This document shows positions 51,905-61,057 of a stretch of DNA of 64,000 nucleotides, piece by piece. The number at the start of each line of letters is the position of its first letter. Position 1 is the first letter of the stretch. A model generated the notes under the pieces. The model was not told the origin of the DNA. It did no database searches and saw only the letters and a program-made list of their open reading frames with translations. The translations under genes were made by a program, and so were the position numbers. The stretch comes from Streptomyces mangrovi (GTDB lineage: Bacteria; Actinomycetota; Actinomycetes; Streptomycetales; Streptomycetaceae), in assembly GCF_900114215.1 (NCBI RefSeq), contig NZ_FOSG01000008.1, forward strand, positions 62,001 through 126,000, in the 5' to 3' direction.

Positions 51905-52906
51905 TCATCCGCGCCTGTTCGCGGAACGTTTGTTGCGGCCGCACCACGTCTCTGTGATCGCGTGACAGTTTGGGCACAGGTAGCGAAGATTCTCCCGGCG
52001 GTTGTCGTGCCAGTCTCCGTTGATGTGGTCGATCTGGAGAGTCATTGTTGTTCCGAGCCACTCTCCCGAGTTACCGCATCCTGTGCACTGGTAGGGCATG
52101 CCAATCTCCTCCAAGGCCCGTTGCAACCGGGCACGGTTTACCCGAGGAGCGTCTGCGGGGTGCACCCGCAGTACCTCCCCGGCGATCCGTTTCGGTGTCT
52201 TCAGTCGGACCTCACGTCGGGTACGTCGCTTGAAGTGGGAGGTCTCCAGCCCGAGGCGCACCACATGCCGATGTACTCGACGGTGGTTCGCGTCGTTGAC
52301 CGGTAGGTTCAATGAGCGCATGACTTCGGCGTAGCTTGTGCTGCTCGAAACGGCGGCACGGAGTGGTGCTTCGGCGATGAGAACCTGCGCGTGGGAGAAG
52401 TGCGAGACGTCGACGTCCAGTTCGGTGAGCATCCGGCGCAGTGCGGCACGCGATGCGCTGTCGTCGCCGAGGCCCAGCGAGCGCGCCAGGGCACGGATGC
52501 CGGTGGCGGTGGCCGCTGCGTGCCTCACCTCCTCAGGCGCGAACGGAAGGTCGATCCGGGGGCGGTTCAGCGCGGGCAGGTGACTGATGTCGATTCCGGC
52601 GGCTGCGATACGGCGCCGGATATGGGAGAGCGTCCCCGTTGCGGGTGTCGCACCGAGCTTGGTGACGACCTCGCGCAGCGTGCTCGAACCGGCGACAGCC
52701 TCGGCGATCGCTGTGTCGGTGTACTTCCGCCACGGGCTCTGCTGCCTGAAGTGACCTGTGTCGATGCCGTATTCGGCCACCAGTCTCTGGAGCGTACGGC
52801 GTCTGCCTCCACTGACCTCCATCCCCAGTTCGCGCATGAGCTGCGCCCATGTCGAGGAGCGGGCGACAGCGTCGGCGAGTGATTCGCGGGTGTACTCGGT
52901 GGCCAC
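51905..52906 (-). CDS. HNH endonuclease-like protein with four HTH-like repeats
   Basis: 333 aa, GTG 52906 with GGGGAGGGG RBS. Residues 274-324 are a complete HNH/zinc module: CTGCGNSGEW, LQIDHINGDWHDNRRENLRYLCPNCHAITETWCGRN, with two CxxC zinc pairs and the D-H, N and H of the HNH core. In front are four degenerate repeats of about 46 residues (8-53, 65-110, 125-170, 180-225), each with AV..S(S/T)...(E/Q)(V/L)(M/V)..LG then a GID-S-H-F-like end, predicted HTH-like. The four repeats plausibly read DNA sequence. It lies just upstream of tRNA-Leu on the same strand, with less GC-rich coding than its neighbours. It may be homing-, phage- or defence-related. Confidence 0.82.
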   Translation of the reverse strand: MATEYTRESLADAVARSSTWAQLMRELGMEVSGGRRRTLQRLVAEYGIDTGHFRQQSPWRKYTDTAIAEAVAGSSTLREVVTKLGATPATGTLSHIRRRIAAAGIDISHLPALNRPRIDLPFAPEEVRHAAATATGIRALARSLGLGDDSASRAALRRMLTELDVDVSHFSHAQVLIAEAPLRAAVSSSTSYAEVMRSLNLPVNDANHRRVHRHVVRLGLETSHFKRRTRREVRLKTPKRIAGEVLRVHPADAPRVNRARLQRALEEIGMPYQCTGCGNSGEWLGTTMTLQIDHINGDWHDNRRENLRYLCPNCHAITETWCGRNKRSANRRG

Positions 52907-53028
52907 GGCCCCTCCCCTGTGGACCGTCCGCGCAGTGGTCGTTCGGTCTTCTGTCGCGGACTCGTACTGGTCAACGAACGGCGTGCGGGGTGGTTACGCC
53001 GGGTGGGGGAGGGGCCGGGAGCGGGGGC

Positions 53029-53496
53029 TCAGAGGGAGAGGTCCCGGATGAGCTTGGCGACGTGGCCGGTGGCCCTGACGTTGTACAGCGCCCGCTCGAC
53101 CTTCCCCTCCTCGTCGACGACCACCGTGGAGCGGATGACGCCGGTGACGGTCCTGCCGTACATCTTCTTCTCGCCGAAGGCGCCGTAGGCCTCCAGTACC
53201 TTCTTCTCCGGGTCGCCGACGAGGGTGACCTTGAGGTTCTCCTTCTCACGGAACTTCGCGAGCTTCTCCGGCTTGTCGGGGGAGACGCCGATCACGCCGT
53301 AGCCCGCGCCGGCGAGGAGGTCGAGGCTGTCGGTGAAGTCGCAGGCCTGCTTGGTGCAGCCGGGGGTGAGGGCGGCGGGGTAGAAGTAGACGATCACCTT
53401 GCGTCCGGCGCGGTCGGAGAGCGAGACGGGGTTGCCGTCGGCGTCGGGCAGGGTGAAGGCCGGGGCGGTGTCGCCGGGTTGCAGTCGCTCGCTCAT
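53029..53496 (-). CDS. bcp: Thioredoxin-dependent peroxiredoxin (BCP/PrxQ)
   Basis: 155 aa, ATG 53496 with GAGGAG RBS. BCP family: GDTAPAFTLPDADGNPVSLSDRAGRKVIVYFYPAALTPGCTKQACDFTDS with peroxidatic C47 and resolving C52, then GVIGVSPDKPEKLAKFREKENLKVTLVGD and YGRTVTGVIRSTVVVDEEG. The usual P-x-A-x-T-P-G-C-T active site is intact (AALTPGCT). It reduces hydroperoxides in the cytoplasm using thioredoxin. Monocistronic; divergent from the DUF3618 gene. Confidence 0.95.
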   Translation of the reverse strand: MSERLQPGDTAPAFTLPDADGNPVSLSDRAGRKVIVYFYPAALTPGCTKQACDFTDSLDLLAGAGYGVIGVSPDKPEKLAKFREKENLKVTLVGDPEKKVLEAYGAFGEKKMYGRTVTGVIRSTVVVDEEGKVERALYNVRATGHVAKLIRDLSL

Positions 53497-53704
53497 CGGT
53501 ACTCCTCGGGCGGGGCTCGCGGTCCCGTGGTCGGGGCCGTCGTCGGGGGCCGTTATCGGTTCGAAAGCCTAGCCACGGGGTGTGACGGGGGTGGCGCGGG
53601 GCATCGGAGGTGAGGGAACTGCCAGACTGTCCGGTGGCCGGGTTCCCGGTGCACGGCGGCCCGGGTGGGGCGGATGAGACGGATGAGACGACGGAGGCAG
53701 TGCG

Positions 53705-54028
53705 GTGTCGGAAGCCAGGACCCCAGCGGAGATCGAGGCGGAGATCGTCCGCAGGCGGCAGGAGCTCGCCGAGACGCTGGACGAGCTGGCGGTGCGGGTG
53801 CACCCGAAGACGATCGCCGACGGTGTGAAGGCGCGGGCGGCGTCGGCCGTGGACCGCACCGCGGGCCGGGCGTATGTCGCGGTGAACCACGCGCTGTCGG
53901 ATGTGCGGGACCGGTTCACGGACGAGGAGGGCCGCCCCCGGGCGGCGCGGATCGTGCCGGTGGCGCTGGTGGTGGCGGGGGCGGCCGGGCTGCTGGTGGT
54001 GTCGTCCCGGCGTCGTCGCCGTCGCTGA
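53705..54028 (+). CDS. DUF3618 family membrane-associated protein
   Basis: 107 aa, GTG 53705 with GGAGG RBS. The DUF3618 core RTPAEIEAEIVRRRQELAETLDELAVRVHPKTIADGVKARA leads into a linker, then one C-terminal membrane helix (IVPVALVVAGAAGLLVVSS) and a poly-Arg tail (RRRRRR). These small actinobacterial proteins have no assigned function; a tail-anchored helical protein at the membrane is what sequence shows. It precedes the GroES-like gene by 34 bp, which has its own promoter. Confidence 0.85.
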   Translation: MSEARTPAEIEAEIVRRRQELAETLDELAVRVHPKTIADGVKARAASAVDRTAGRAYVAVNHALSDVRDRFTDEEGRPRAARIVPVALVVAGAAGLLVVSSRRRRRR

Positions 54029-54062
54029 GCGGGGCGGAGGCGGGCTGGGATACGGTTCTGCC

Positions 54063-54407
54063 GTGAGTTCCAAGACGTCCCACCACGACAAGCTGCCCAT
54101 CCGGATGCTGCACGACCGGGTGCTGGTGCGTACCGACATTCCCGAGGGCGAGCGCCGGTCCTCCGGTGGCATCGTCATTCCCGCGACGGCGGCGGTCGGC
54201 CGCAGGCTGAACTGGGCCGAGGTGGTCGCCGTCGGGCAGAACGTGCGCACGGTGGAGCCCGGCGACCGCGTGCTGTTCGACCCGGCCGACCGGGCCGAGG
54301 TGGAGGTGCGCGGGGTCGCGTACGTGCTGATGCGCGAGCGTGATCTGCACGCGGTGGCGGCCGAGCGGCTGCAGGGGGCGGAGGACTCCACCGGGCTGTA
54401 TCTGTAG
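54063..54407 (+). CDS. GroES-like chaperonin 10 domain protein
   Basis: 114 aa, GTG 54063, leaderless-looking (TACGGT 6 nt upstream). The Cpn10 fold is clear: LPIRMLHDRVLVRTDIPEGERRSSGGIVIPATAAVGRRLNWAEVVAVGQNVRTVEPGDRVLFDPADRAEVEVRGVAYVLMRERDLHAVAAERLQ. The mobile-loop region differs from canonical GroES (ERRSSGGIVIPATA, without the usual KT...G stretch). It is not next to a groEL. It may be an alternative co-chaperone of Streptomyces; canonical groES-groEL1 is expected elsewhere. Convergent with the PBP gene. Confidence 0.85.
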   Translation: MSSKTSHHDKLPIRMLHDRVLVRTDIPEGERRSSGGIVIPATAAVGRRLNWAEVVAVGQNVRTVEPGDRVLFDPADRAEVEVRGVAYVLMRERDLHAVAAERLQGAEDSTGLYL

Positions 54408-54456
54408 AGCAGGATCCGTGGAGCCGCGCCCGGGGGAGGGCGGCGGCCGTACGGGC

Positions 54457-54483
54457 GGGCCCCGCGGATGTGCCGCGGGGCCC
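54457..54483. terminator. Bidirectional hairpin terminator
   Basis: An 11-bp perfect stem GGGCCCCGCGG (54457-54467) with complement 54473-54483 and ATGTG loop, between convergent GroES-like and PBP genes. Confidence 0.8.
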
Positions 54484-54512
54484 TTCGTGCTGTCCGCTCC
54501 GGCCGTTCGGTC

Positions 54513-56873
54513 TCAGGGCCGGGGTGCGGCGGAGGTTTCGGGGGAGCCCTCGGGGGAGGCCTCGGGGGCCGGGGAGGGGGCCTGGCCGGGGTTCTTGCCG
54601 TCCGCCGCTTCGCCGGAGGGGTTGGCGGGTTTCCCCGGCTGTTTCTCGTCGTTCCCGGCCTTCTTTCCGCGGTCCTTCTCGGCCTTTCCGGCCTTCTCCG
54701 GGGCGCGTTCGCCGTTTGCGCCGTCGTCCCCGTCGTCCCCGCCGCCTCCGGTGTTCTCGGCGTCCTCCCGGCCGGGGCCGGTGGCGGAGGCGTCCGGGGC
54801 CTCCTCGGAGCCGTCGACCGGGGTGGGCTCCTCCTCGGGGGCGTCGGGACCACCGGACGGGTCGGTGCTGCCGGAGGGGCTGGGGGACGCCTTGGGGAGG
54901 CGGTTCTTGCCGGGCTTGAGTTCGAAGTCCTTGACGGGGGTGCCGCGCAGTGCCTCGGTGGTGTAGGCGGTCCAGATGAGGGTGGGGAAGTCGGATCCGT
55001 TGAGGCGGGGCATTCCGGCGGCGCCGTACAGCGACTTGTGGCCGCCGGTTTCGGGGTCCTGGCCCATGAGGGCGACGACGGTGGCCAGGTCGGGGGTGTA
55101 GCCGGCGAACCAGGCGGCCTCGTTCTCCTCCGCCGTGCCGGTCTTGCCGGCGGCGGGGCGGCCCAGGGCCTTGGCGCGGCTGCCCGTGCCGGTCTTGACG
55201 ACCTCGCGCAGTACCGCGGTGGTGGAGTCGGCGGCCTGGCGGGAGACGGCCCGCTCGGTTTCCGGCTCGGGGACGGGGATGCTCTCGCCGTCGCGGGTGA
55301 TCTTCTTGACGAGGGTGTGGTCGACGCGTTCGCCGTGGTTGGCGAGGGTCGCGTAGGCCTGGGCCATGTCGAGGGTGCTGGGGGTGGCGGTGCCCAGGGA
55401 GATGGAGGCGTTGGACTCGGCCATGTTGGGGGTGTCGGGGGAGAGGCCGAGGGCGACGGCGGTCTTCTTGACCCTCTCGGGGCCGACGTCGGCGCCCATC
55501 TGGGCGAAGACGGCGTTGACCGACTTGTTCATGGCGGTGGTGACGGGGATCGAGCCGTAGCTGACGTTGTCCTGGTTGTGCGGGGCCCACTTGGTGGGGC
55601 CGCCGGCGCCGATGACCGTGCGTCCGCTGGCGCCGTCGTAGGTGGTGTTGGGCCCGATGGGTTTCCCGCCGCGGGTCTTGGCGCGGTGGTGGACGGCGGA
55701 GGCGTAGACGATGGGCTTGAAGGTGGAGCCGGCCTGGTAGTCGCGGCGGGTGGCGTTGTTGACGTACTGCTGGATGTAGTCGATGCCGCCGTACATCGCG
55801 ACGACCTCGCCGGTGCGGGGTTCGATGGAGGAGGCGCCCGCACGGACGTAGGAGTCCTCTTCGCGTTCGTCGCCGAGTTTGGACAGGAGTTCCTTCTCGA
55901 CGGCCTTGACCAGGGCGTCCTGTTTGGCGCGGTCGATGGTGGTGGTGATCCGCAGGCCGCCCCTGGCCAGTTCCTGCTCGTCGAGGATGCCGTTCTCGGT
56001 GAGGTGGGTGTTGACGGCTTCGACGAGGTAGCCGCGCTGGCCGGCCAGGGCCGAGGGGCGCTTGGGGTCGCGGGGCTCGGGGAAGGCCATGGCGTCGCGT
56101 TCGCGGGGTTCGAGCCAGCCTTCCTTGACCATGCCGTTGAGGACGTACTTCCAGCGGGCGACGGCGCGTTTCCTGTTCTCGGGGTGGGCGGCGACGTCGT
56201 AGAGGTTGGGGGAGTTGAGGAGGGCCGCGAGGTAGGCGCCTTCGGCGGTGGTGAGGTCGGAGGCGTGCTTGTCGTAGTAGGCCTGGGCGGCGGCCTGGAT
56301 GCCGTAGGAGTTGCGGCCGAAGTAGCTGGTGTTGAGGTAGCCGGTCAGGATCTCGTCCTTGCTCACCCGGTTGTCGAGTTTGAGGGCGATGAAGAGTTCC
56401 TTGCCCTTGCGGGTGAGGGTCTGCTCCTGGTCGAGGTAGTAGTTCTTGACGTACTGCTGGGTGATGGTGGATCCGGACTGCTTGCCCTCGCCCTGGAGCA
56501 TGTTCCAGCCCGCGCGGATCATGGCGGTGACGTCGATGGCCGGCTGGTGGTAGAAGTCCCGGTCCTCGGCGGCGAGTACGGCGTGCCGGGTGGGTTCGGG
56601 GATGTCGTCGAGCCGGACGTTCTGGCGGTTGACGTCGCCGTCGCGGGCGAACTGGGTGCCGTCGGAGTAGAGGTAGACGTTGTTCTGGGCGGTCGCCGCG
56701 GAGTTGGGGTCGGGGATGTCCACGAGCAGGTAGCCGGTGATCAGCCCGCCCGTCGCCACCACGGTGACCAGGACGCCGGCGCCCAGGATCCTCCGCTTGA
56801 CGGGTGACCGGCGCGGGCCGGCGGCCGGCTGCTGCTTCCCGCTGCTGTTCGGCTCCTCGGGTTCCTCGCTCAT
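54513..56873 (-). CDS. Class A penicillin-binding protein (GT51 + transpeptidase)
   Basis: 786 aa, ATG 56873 with AAGGAG RBS; the open frame to 56954 is unsupported. A cytoplasmic N-terminus, then one anchor helix (ILGAGVLVTVVATGGLITGYLL). The glycosyltransferase part has EDRDFYHQPAID (catalytic E103), GSTITQQYVKN, RKGKELFIALKLD and YLNTSYFG. The transpeptidase part has the SxxK S383-T-F-K386, SVN and KTGT (in AAGKTGTAEENEAAWFAGYTPD). The last about 130 residues are acidic/Pro/Lys low-complexity. It polymerises and cross-links peptidoglycan. An inverted repeat lies on the promoter. Confidence 0.94.
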   Translation of the reverse strand: MSEEPEEPNSSGKQQPAAGPRRSPVKRRILGAGVLVTVVATGGLITGYLLVDIPDPNSAATAQNNVYLYSDGTQFARDGDVNRQNVRLDDIPEPTRHAVLAAEDRDFYHQPAIDVTAMIRAGWNMLQGEGKQSGSTITQQYVKNYYLDQEQTLTRKGKELFIALKLDNRVSKDEILTGYLNTSYFGRNSYGIQAAAQAYYDKHASDLTTAEGAYLAALLNSPNLYDVAAHPENRKRAVARWKYVLNGMVKEGWLEPRERDAMAFPEPRDPKRPSALAGQRGYLVEAVNTHLTENGILDEQELARGGLRITTTIDRAKQDALVKAVEKELLSKLGDEREEDSYVRAGASSIEPRTGEVVAMYGGIDYIQQYVNNATRRDYQAGSTFKPIVYASAVHHRAKTRGGKPIGPNTTYDGASGRTVIGAGGPTKWAPHNQDNVSYGSIPVTTAMNKSVNAVFAQMGADVGPERVKKTAVALGLSPDTPNMAESNASISLGTATPSTLDMAQAYATLANHGERVDHTLVKKITRDGESIPVPEPETERAVSRQAADSTTAVLREVVKTGTGSRAKALGRPAAGKTGTAEENEAAWFAGYTPDLATVVALMGQDPETGGHKSLYGAAGMPRLNGSDFPTLIWTAYTTEALRGTPVKDFELKPGKNRLPKASPSPSGSTDPSGGPDAPEEEPTPVDGSEEAPDASATGPGREDAENTGGGGDDGDDGANGERAPEKAGKAEKDRGKKAGNDEKQPGKPANPSGEAADGKNPGQAPSPAPEASPEGSPETSAAPRP

Positions 56874-56904
56874 GACCGCGGTCTCCTTGTCGGTATGGCT
56901 TACC

Positions 56905-56926
56905 CATTCCGTTTTATGGCGGAATG
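56905..56926. promoter_or_regulatory. Inverted repeat upstream of PBP gene
   Basis: CATTCCG (56905-56911) and CGGAATG (56920-56926) form a 7-bp inverted repeat 32-53 bp upstream of the PBP start, over a CATAAAAC on the minus strand that may be its -10. The remaining intergenic sequence up to 57161 shows no gene. Confidence 0.45.
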
Positions 56927-57161
56927 ACCCGTAGGACACTCTGGCACCGTCCACTCCGGTGAGCGAGGGCAGGTGGCACCCGCGGTGGGGTGCGTGGTGC
57001 CGGTGGACGTGTACGCGTGTGCCCGGTGAGGCCGGGCCGCCGGGCTTCGGGGGAGTGTGGTGATCGGGCTGTCACGCTCCGCCATCACCCGTGAGGGTGC
57101 CGGGCGGCCGCCGGGTGGAGGCTGTGAGGCGGGCCTGCCCGGCCCGGGGTTCAGGGCCGGG

Positions 57162-58472
57162 TCAGAGCCTGGCCGGTGAGGCGCCCATGAGGAGGTCCAG
57201 GTCCAGGGCTCCGGCCATCGCGCGGAAACCGCTGTCGCTGGGGTGGAGATGGTCGCCCGAGTCGTAGACGGGGAGGAGCCGCTGCGGGGCGGCCGGGTCG
57301 CGCAGGGCCGCGTCGAAGTCGACGACGGCGTCGAAGACGCCGCCGCGGCGGATCTGCTCGTTGACCTGCTGCCGTACGGCCTCCAGGCGCGCGTTGTGCT
57401 TGCGGTGCCCGCCGAACGGCGTCAGGGTCGCCCCGATCACCCGCAGTCCGCGCCGGTGGGCGTGCTGGGTGATTCGTTCCAGGCCGTCCACGATCCTGCG
57501 GGGGTCGGTCTGCTGGGGCGTCTTGAGGATGTCGTTGATGCCGAGCTGGACGACCAGGACCTCGGCGCCGGTGCGGGAGAGCACGTCCCGCTCCAGCCGG
57601 TTCAGGGCGCTGGGCCCGTTCTTGAGGTCGGTCGGGGAGGCGTCGAGGAGGATCCGGTTTCCGCTGATGCCCTGGTTGAGGACGCTGTAGCGGGGGGCGC
57701 CGCGCTCGGTGCGCAGCCGGTCGGCGAGGAAGTCGGTCCAGCGGCGGTTGGCGCCGAGGCTGGAGGTGACGCCGTCGGTGATGGAGTCGCCGAGGGCCAC
57801 GACGGCGGCCTCGGTCTCGTTCGTCCACACGTCCACGGCCGTCACGTGCCGCCAGTAGGCGGTCTGCTCGGTGTAGGGGGTGCCGGTGGTGTCGTCGGCC
57901 CGGTCGCCTCGGGCCAGATAGCTGGTCTGGCGTGCGTGGGGGTGGTGGGTGACGGCGCCGGAGCCGGTGGGCGAGTAGAGGGTGACGAGCAGGTCGGCGG
58001 CGGCGGGCACGTTCAGCCGTACCGCGTCGCTGGTGACGGCGGAGCCGACCGGGACGGTCACCTCGCTTCGGTCGCCGAAGGTCAGCCTGCGCATGCTGCC
58101 GGGCGAGGCGGCGGGGCTGCTGGGCTCGGCGGCCAGGGCGAGGGTGGCGTGGGTGATGGTCAGCGGGCGGGTGCCGAAGAGGTTGGAGAAGCGGACACGG
58201 GCGGCGCTGCCGCCGACGGAGGTGTGCACCACGTTCCGCAGGGAGGCGTCCGGGTGGCCGTCCGGGGCGTTCGGCTCGGCGGAGGCGGGTGAGGCGGACC
58301 AGGTGCCCACCCAGGCCCCGGAGGAGGCCGGTGCGGCGTTCTCCCCGCCTCGTGGGGCGGCGGTGTCCGGGGCCGCGCCTTTGACGCCGGCGCCGACGAA
58401 CACGGCTCCGGAGACCAGGACCACGACGGCCGCGAGCCCTGCCAGCAGGGCGTATCCCATGTTCTTGCTCAC
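57162..58472 (-). CDS. Secreted SGNH/GDSL hydrolase
   Basis: 436 aa, GTG 58472. A membrane-targeting N-terminus (MGYALLAGLAAVVVLVSGAVFVGAGV) serves as signal or anchor. Residues 50-215 are a beta-rich domain (WVGTWSASPASAEPN, RVRFSNLFGTRPLTITHATLAL), as in the acetyl/rhamnogalacturonan esterase-like SGNH group; the hydrolase follows with GDSITDG (nucleophile Ser230), QGISGNRIL, VVQLGINDI and the C-terminal GDHLHPSDSGFRAMA (Asp-His pair). Probably an esterase acting on extracellular carbohydrate or lipid esters. Codon usage is typical of the genome. Confidence 0.9.
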   Translation of the reverse strand: MSKNMGYALLAGLAAVVVLVSGAVFVGAGVKGAAPDTAAPRGGENAAPASSGAWVGTWSASPASAEPNAPDGHPDASLRNVVHTSVGGSAARVRFSNLFGTRPLTITHATLALAAEPSSPAASPGSMRRLTFGDRSEVTVPVGSAVTSDAVRLNVPAAADLLVTLYSPTGSGAVTHHPHARQTSYLARGDRADDTTGTPYTEQTAYWRHVTAVDVWTNETEAAVVALGDSITDGVTSSLGANRRWTDFLADRLRTERGAPRYSVLNQGISGNRILLDASPTDLKNGPSALNRLERDVLSRTGAEVLVVQLGINDILKTPQQTDPRRIVDGLERITQHAHRRGLRVIGATLTPFGGHRKHNARLEAVRQQVNEQIRRGGVFDAVVDFDAALRDPAAPQRLLPVYDSGDHLHPSDSGFRAMAGALDLDLLMGASPARL

Positions 58473-58755
58473 GGGCGGCAGCCTCGCTCGTACACGGAAG
58501 AGTCCCCCCTCGGGCGGTGCGGGCCCAGGTGTGCGAAGTGATCGGCGGTTTCCCCATGATCCCATGGCGGCAGGCGTGTTCCCGCCGGGTGGCCCCGCCT
58601 GTTACGCGATCGATGAAAGGGCGTGAGGCGGCCGGGCCCCGCGGGCCGCCGCGTTCGCGGTGCGGGACGCGGGCGGCGCGTCCGGCGTCCGGTGCCGTCG
58701 GGACGGCGGCCGCTTGCGACAATTGCGGCCGGGACGGCGCAGACGGGTGGAGACG

Positions 58756-60084
58756 ATGGATCGGACGACGACGGACGGGAAGAGCGCCCGGGGCTCCGGG
58801 GCGGCCGGGGCGGCGTTCGACCCGGTGGCCTTCACGGCGGCCGACGAGGAGAAGCGCCGCGGGGTGCGCCGGATGAAGGCCATCGCGACCGGTGCGCTGC
58901 TGCTGGCGGCGCTGGTGTTCGCGCTGGCCACCTGGGCGCAGCGGGCGGGGGCGGGAGCCTGGGCCGGCTATGTGGCGGCCGCCGCCGAGGCGGGCATGGT
59001 GGGTGCGCTGGCCGACTGGTTCGCGGTGACCGCGCTGTTCAAGCGGCCGATGGGGCTGCCGATCCCGCACACCGCGATCATCCCGAACAAGAAGGACCAA
59101 CTGGGGCGCAGTCTGGGCGACTTCGTCGGCGAGAACTTCCTGTCCGATCAGGTGGTGCGGCGGAAGCTGCGCTCGGTGGACATCGGCGGCCGGCTGGGCG
59201 CCTGGCTGGCCAGGCCGGCCAACGCCGACCGGGTGACGGCCGAGCTGTCCACCGCGCTGCGCGGGGCGCTGGCCGTGCTGCGGGACAACGATGTGCAGGC
59301 GGTGGTGGGTGAGGCGATCACCCGGCGCGCCCATGCGCAGGAGATCGCGCCGGGGCTGGGCCGGATGCTGTCGCGGATCGTCGCCGACGGCGGCCACGCC
59401 CGGGTCGTGGACCTGGTGGTCTCACGGGCTCACGACTGGCTGGTGTGGCACAGCGACTCGGTGATGGACGCGGTGGCGGGCGGGGCGCCGGGGTGGACGC
59501 CGCGCTTCGTGGACCGCAAGGTCGGCGAGCGCGTCTACCGGGAGCTGCTGCGCTTCGTCTCGGAGATGCGGGACATGCCCGACCACCCGGCGCGCGAGGC
59601 GCTGGACCGCTTCCTGCGGGACTTCGCCGCCGACCTGCAGTCCGACGAGGAGACCCGGGCGCGGGTGGAGCGGCTGAAGTCGGAGATCCTGGACCGCGAC
59701 GAGGTGCAGGAGCTGATCTCCTCGGCCTGGTCGGCGGTGCGGGCCATGGTGGTGGCGGCGGCCGAGGACGAGCGCAGCCAGCTGAGGCTGCGGGCACGCG
59801 CCTCGCTGCTGTCGTTGGGCGCGAAGCTGTCGGGGGACGGCGGGCTGCGGGGCAAGGTCGACGGCTGGATCGAGGGGGCGGCGGTGCATGTCGTCACCAC
59901 CTACCAGAGCGAGATCACGTCCCTGATCACTGAGACGGTCGAGAGCTGGGACGCCGAGCACACCTCCCGCAAGATCGAGGCGCACATCGGCCGCGACCTG
60001 CAGTTCATCCGTATCAACGGCACGGTGGTGGGCGCGCTGGCGGGTCTGGCGATCCACACCGTCGCCCACGCGCTGGGCGGCTGA
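58756..60084 (+). CDS. DUF445 membrane protein
   Basis: 442 aa, ATG 58756 with GGTGGAG RBS. DUF445 signatures: RRMKAIATGALLLAALVFALATW (first helix), GYVAAAAEAGMVGALADWFAVTALFKRPMGLPIPHTAIIPNKKDQLGRSLGDFVGENFL, long amphipathic helical middle, and a C-terminal helix INGTVVGALAGLAIHTVAHALGG. Members are inner-membrane proteins of unknown function in many bacteria. Divergent from the SGNH gene, convergent with the aldo/keto reductase gene. Confidence 0.92.
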   Translation: MDRTTTDGKSARGSGAAGAAFDPVAFTAADEEKRRGVRRMKAIATGALLLAALVFALATWAQRAGAGAWAGYVAAAAEAGMVGALADWFAVTALFKRPMGLPIPHTAIIPNKKDQLGRSLGDFVGENFLSDQVVRRKLRSVDIGGRLGAWLARPANADRVTAELSTALRGALAVLRDNDVQAVVGEAITRRAHAQEIAPGLGRMLSRIVADGGHARVVDLVVSRAHDWLVWHSDSVMDAVAGGAPGWTPRFVDRKVGERVYRELLRFVSEMRDMPDHPAREALDRFLRDFAADLQSDEETRARVERLKSEILDRDEVQELISSAWSAVRAMVVAAAEDERSQLRLRARASLLSLGAKLSGDGGLRGKVDGWIEGAAVHVVTTYQSEITSLITETVESWDAEHTSRKIEAHIGRDLQFIRINGTVVGALAGLAIHTVAHALGG

Positions 60085-60120
60085 GGCCGCGCCCGCCGCC
60101 GCGCCGTGCCCCGCGTCCCG

Positions 60121-61002
60121 TCAGCGGCCGATCTTGTCCAGCTCGGCGAGGTCCTCGCCGGAGAGCGGGAGTCCCGCGCCGGCGACGTTCTCGCGCAGGT
60201 GCGCCACCGACGAGGTACCGGGGATGAGCAGGATGTTCGGCGACCGCCGCAGCAGCCAGGCCAGGGCGACCGACATCGGTGTCGCGTCCAGCCGGGCGGC
60301 CACGGCGGAAAGCGCCGTGGACTGCAGCGGGGTGAAGCCGCCGAGGGGGAAGAAGGGCACGTAGGCGATGCCCTGCTCGGCGAGTTCGTCGATCAGCCCG
60401 TCGTCGTGGCGGTGGGCGAGGTTGTACATGTTCTGCACGCACACGATCGGTGCGATCGAGCGTGCCTCGGCGACCTGTTCCGCCGTCGCGTTGCTCACGC
60501 CGAGGTGCCGGATCAGGCCCTGCCGCTGGAGGTCGACGAGCGCCTCGAACGCCTCCGCGAGCGAGCCGGGCACGGGGCCCTGAGCGTCGCCGAGCCGGAG
60601 ATCGACCACGTCGAGCGCGTCGATGCCGAGGTCCTCGAGGTTCTCGTGGACGGCGCGGCGCAGGTCCTCGGGCCGCCGGGCGGGGGGCCAGCCTCCCTCC
60701 TCGTCCCGGGTCGCGCCGACCTTGGTCACGATGTGCAGCGATTCGGGATAGGGGTGCAGCGCTTCACGGATCAGCCGGTTGGTGACACGCGGCCCGTACG
60801 CGCCGGCGGTGTCGATATGGGTGATCCCGAGGCGGGCGGCCTCGCGCAGGACGGCGAGCGCGCCGTCGCGGTCGGCGGGCGGGCCCATGACCTTGGGGCC
60901 GGCGAGCTGCATGGCGCCGTAGCCGAAGCGGGTGACGGTCAGATCGCCCAGGGCCCAGGTGCCGCCGGGCGGTGGCGTGGAGGGTGTGCTCGGTGTGCTC
61001 AT
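60121..61002 (-). CDS. Aldo/keto reductase
   Basis: 293 aa, ATG 61002. TIM-barrel NADPH-dependent oxidoreductase: RFGYGAMQLAG, GITHIDTAGAYGPRVTNRLIREAL, LHIVTKVGATRDE, LGVSNATAEQV, and IPGTSSVAHLRENV near the C-terminus. The catalytic tetrad has D64, Y69 and K94, but the position usually occupied by His (end of strand 4) is Arg136 in VVDLRLGD. Reduction of aldehydes or quinones is likely; the substrate is unknown. Divergent from a LysR-type gene with an inverted-repeat operator between, so it is probably its target. Confidence 0.9.
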   Translation of the reverse strand: MSTPSTPSTPPPGGTWALGDLTVTRFGYGAMQLAGPKVMGPPADRDGALAVLREAARLGITHIDTAGAYGPRVTNRLIREALHPYPESLHIVTKVGATRDEEGGWPPARRPEDLRRAVHENLEDLGIDALDVVDLRLGDAQGPVPGSLAEAFEALVDLQRQGLIRHLGVSNATAEQVAEARSIAPIVCVQNMYNLAHRHDDGLIDELAEQGIAYVPFFPLGGFTPLQSTALSAVAARLDATPMSVALAWLLRRSPNILLIPGTSSVAHLRENVAGAGLPLSGEDLAELDKIGR

Positions 61003-61057
61003 GCCGTTGATGCTCGCTCGTGGCCGAGCGGCGCATCCAATACCGATACGGTGCTCT

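Noticed and set aside
54175..56907. 910-aa frame over the PBP gene
   Set aside because: Arg/Pro/His-rich shadow of the PBP coding sequence in another frame.
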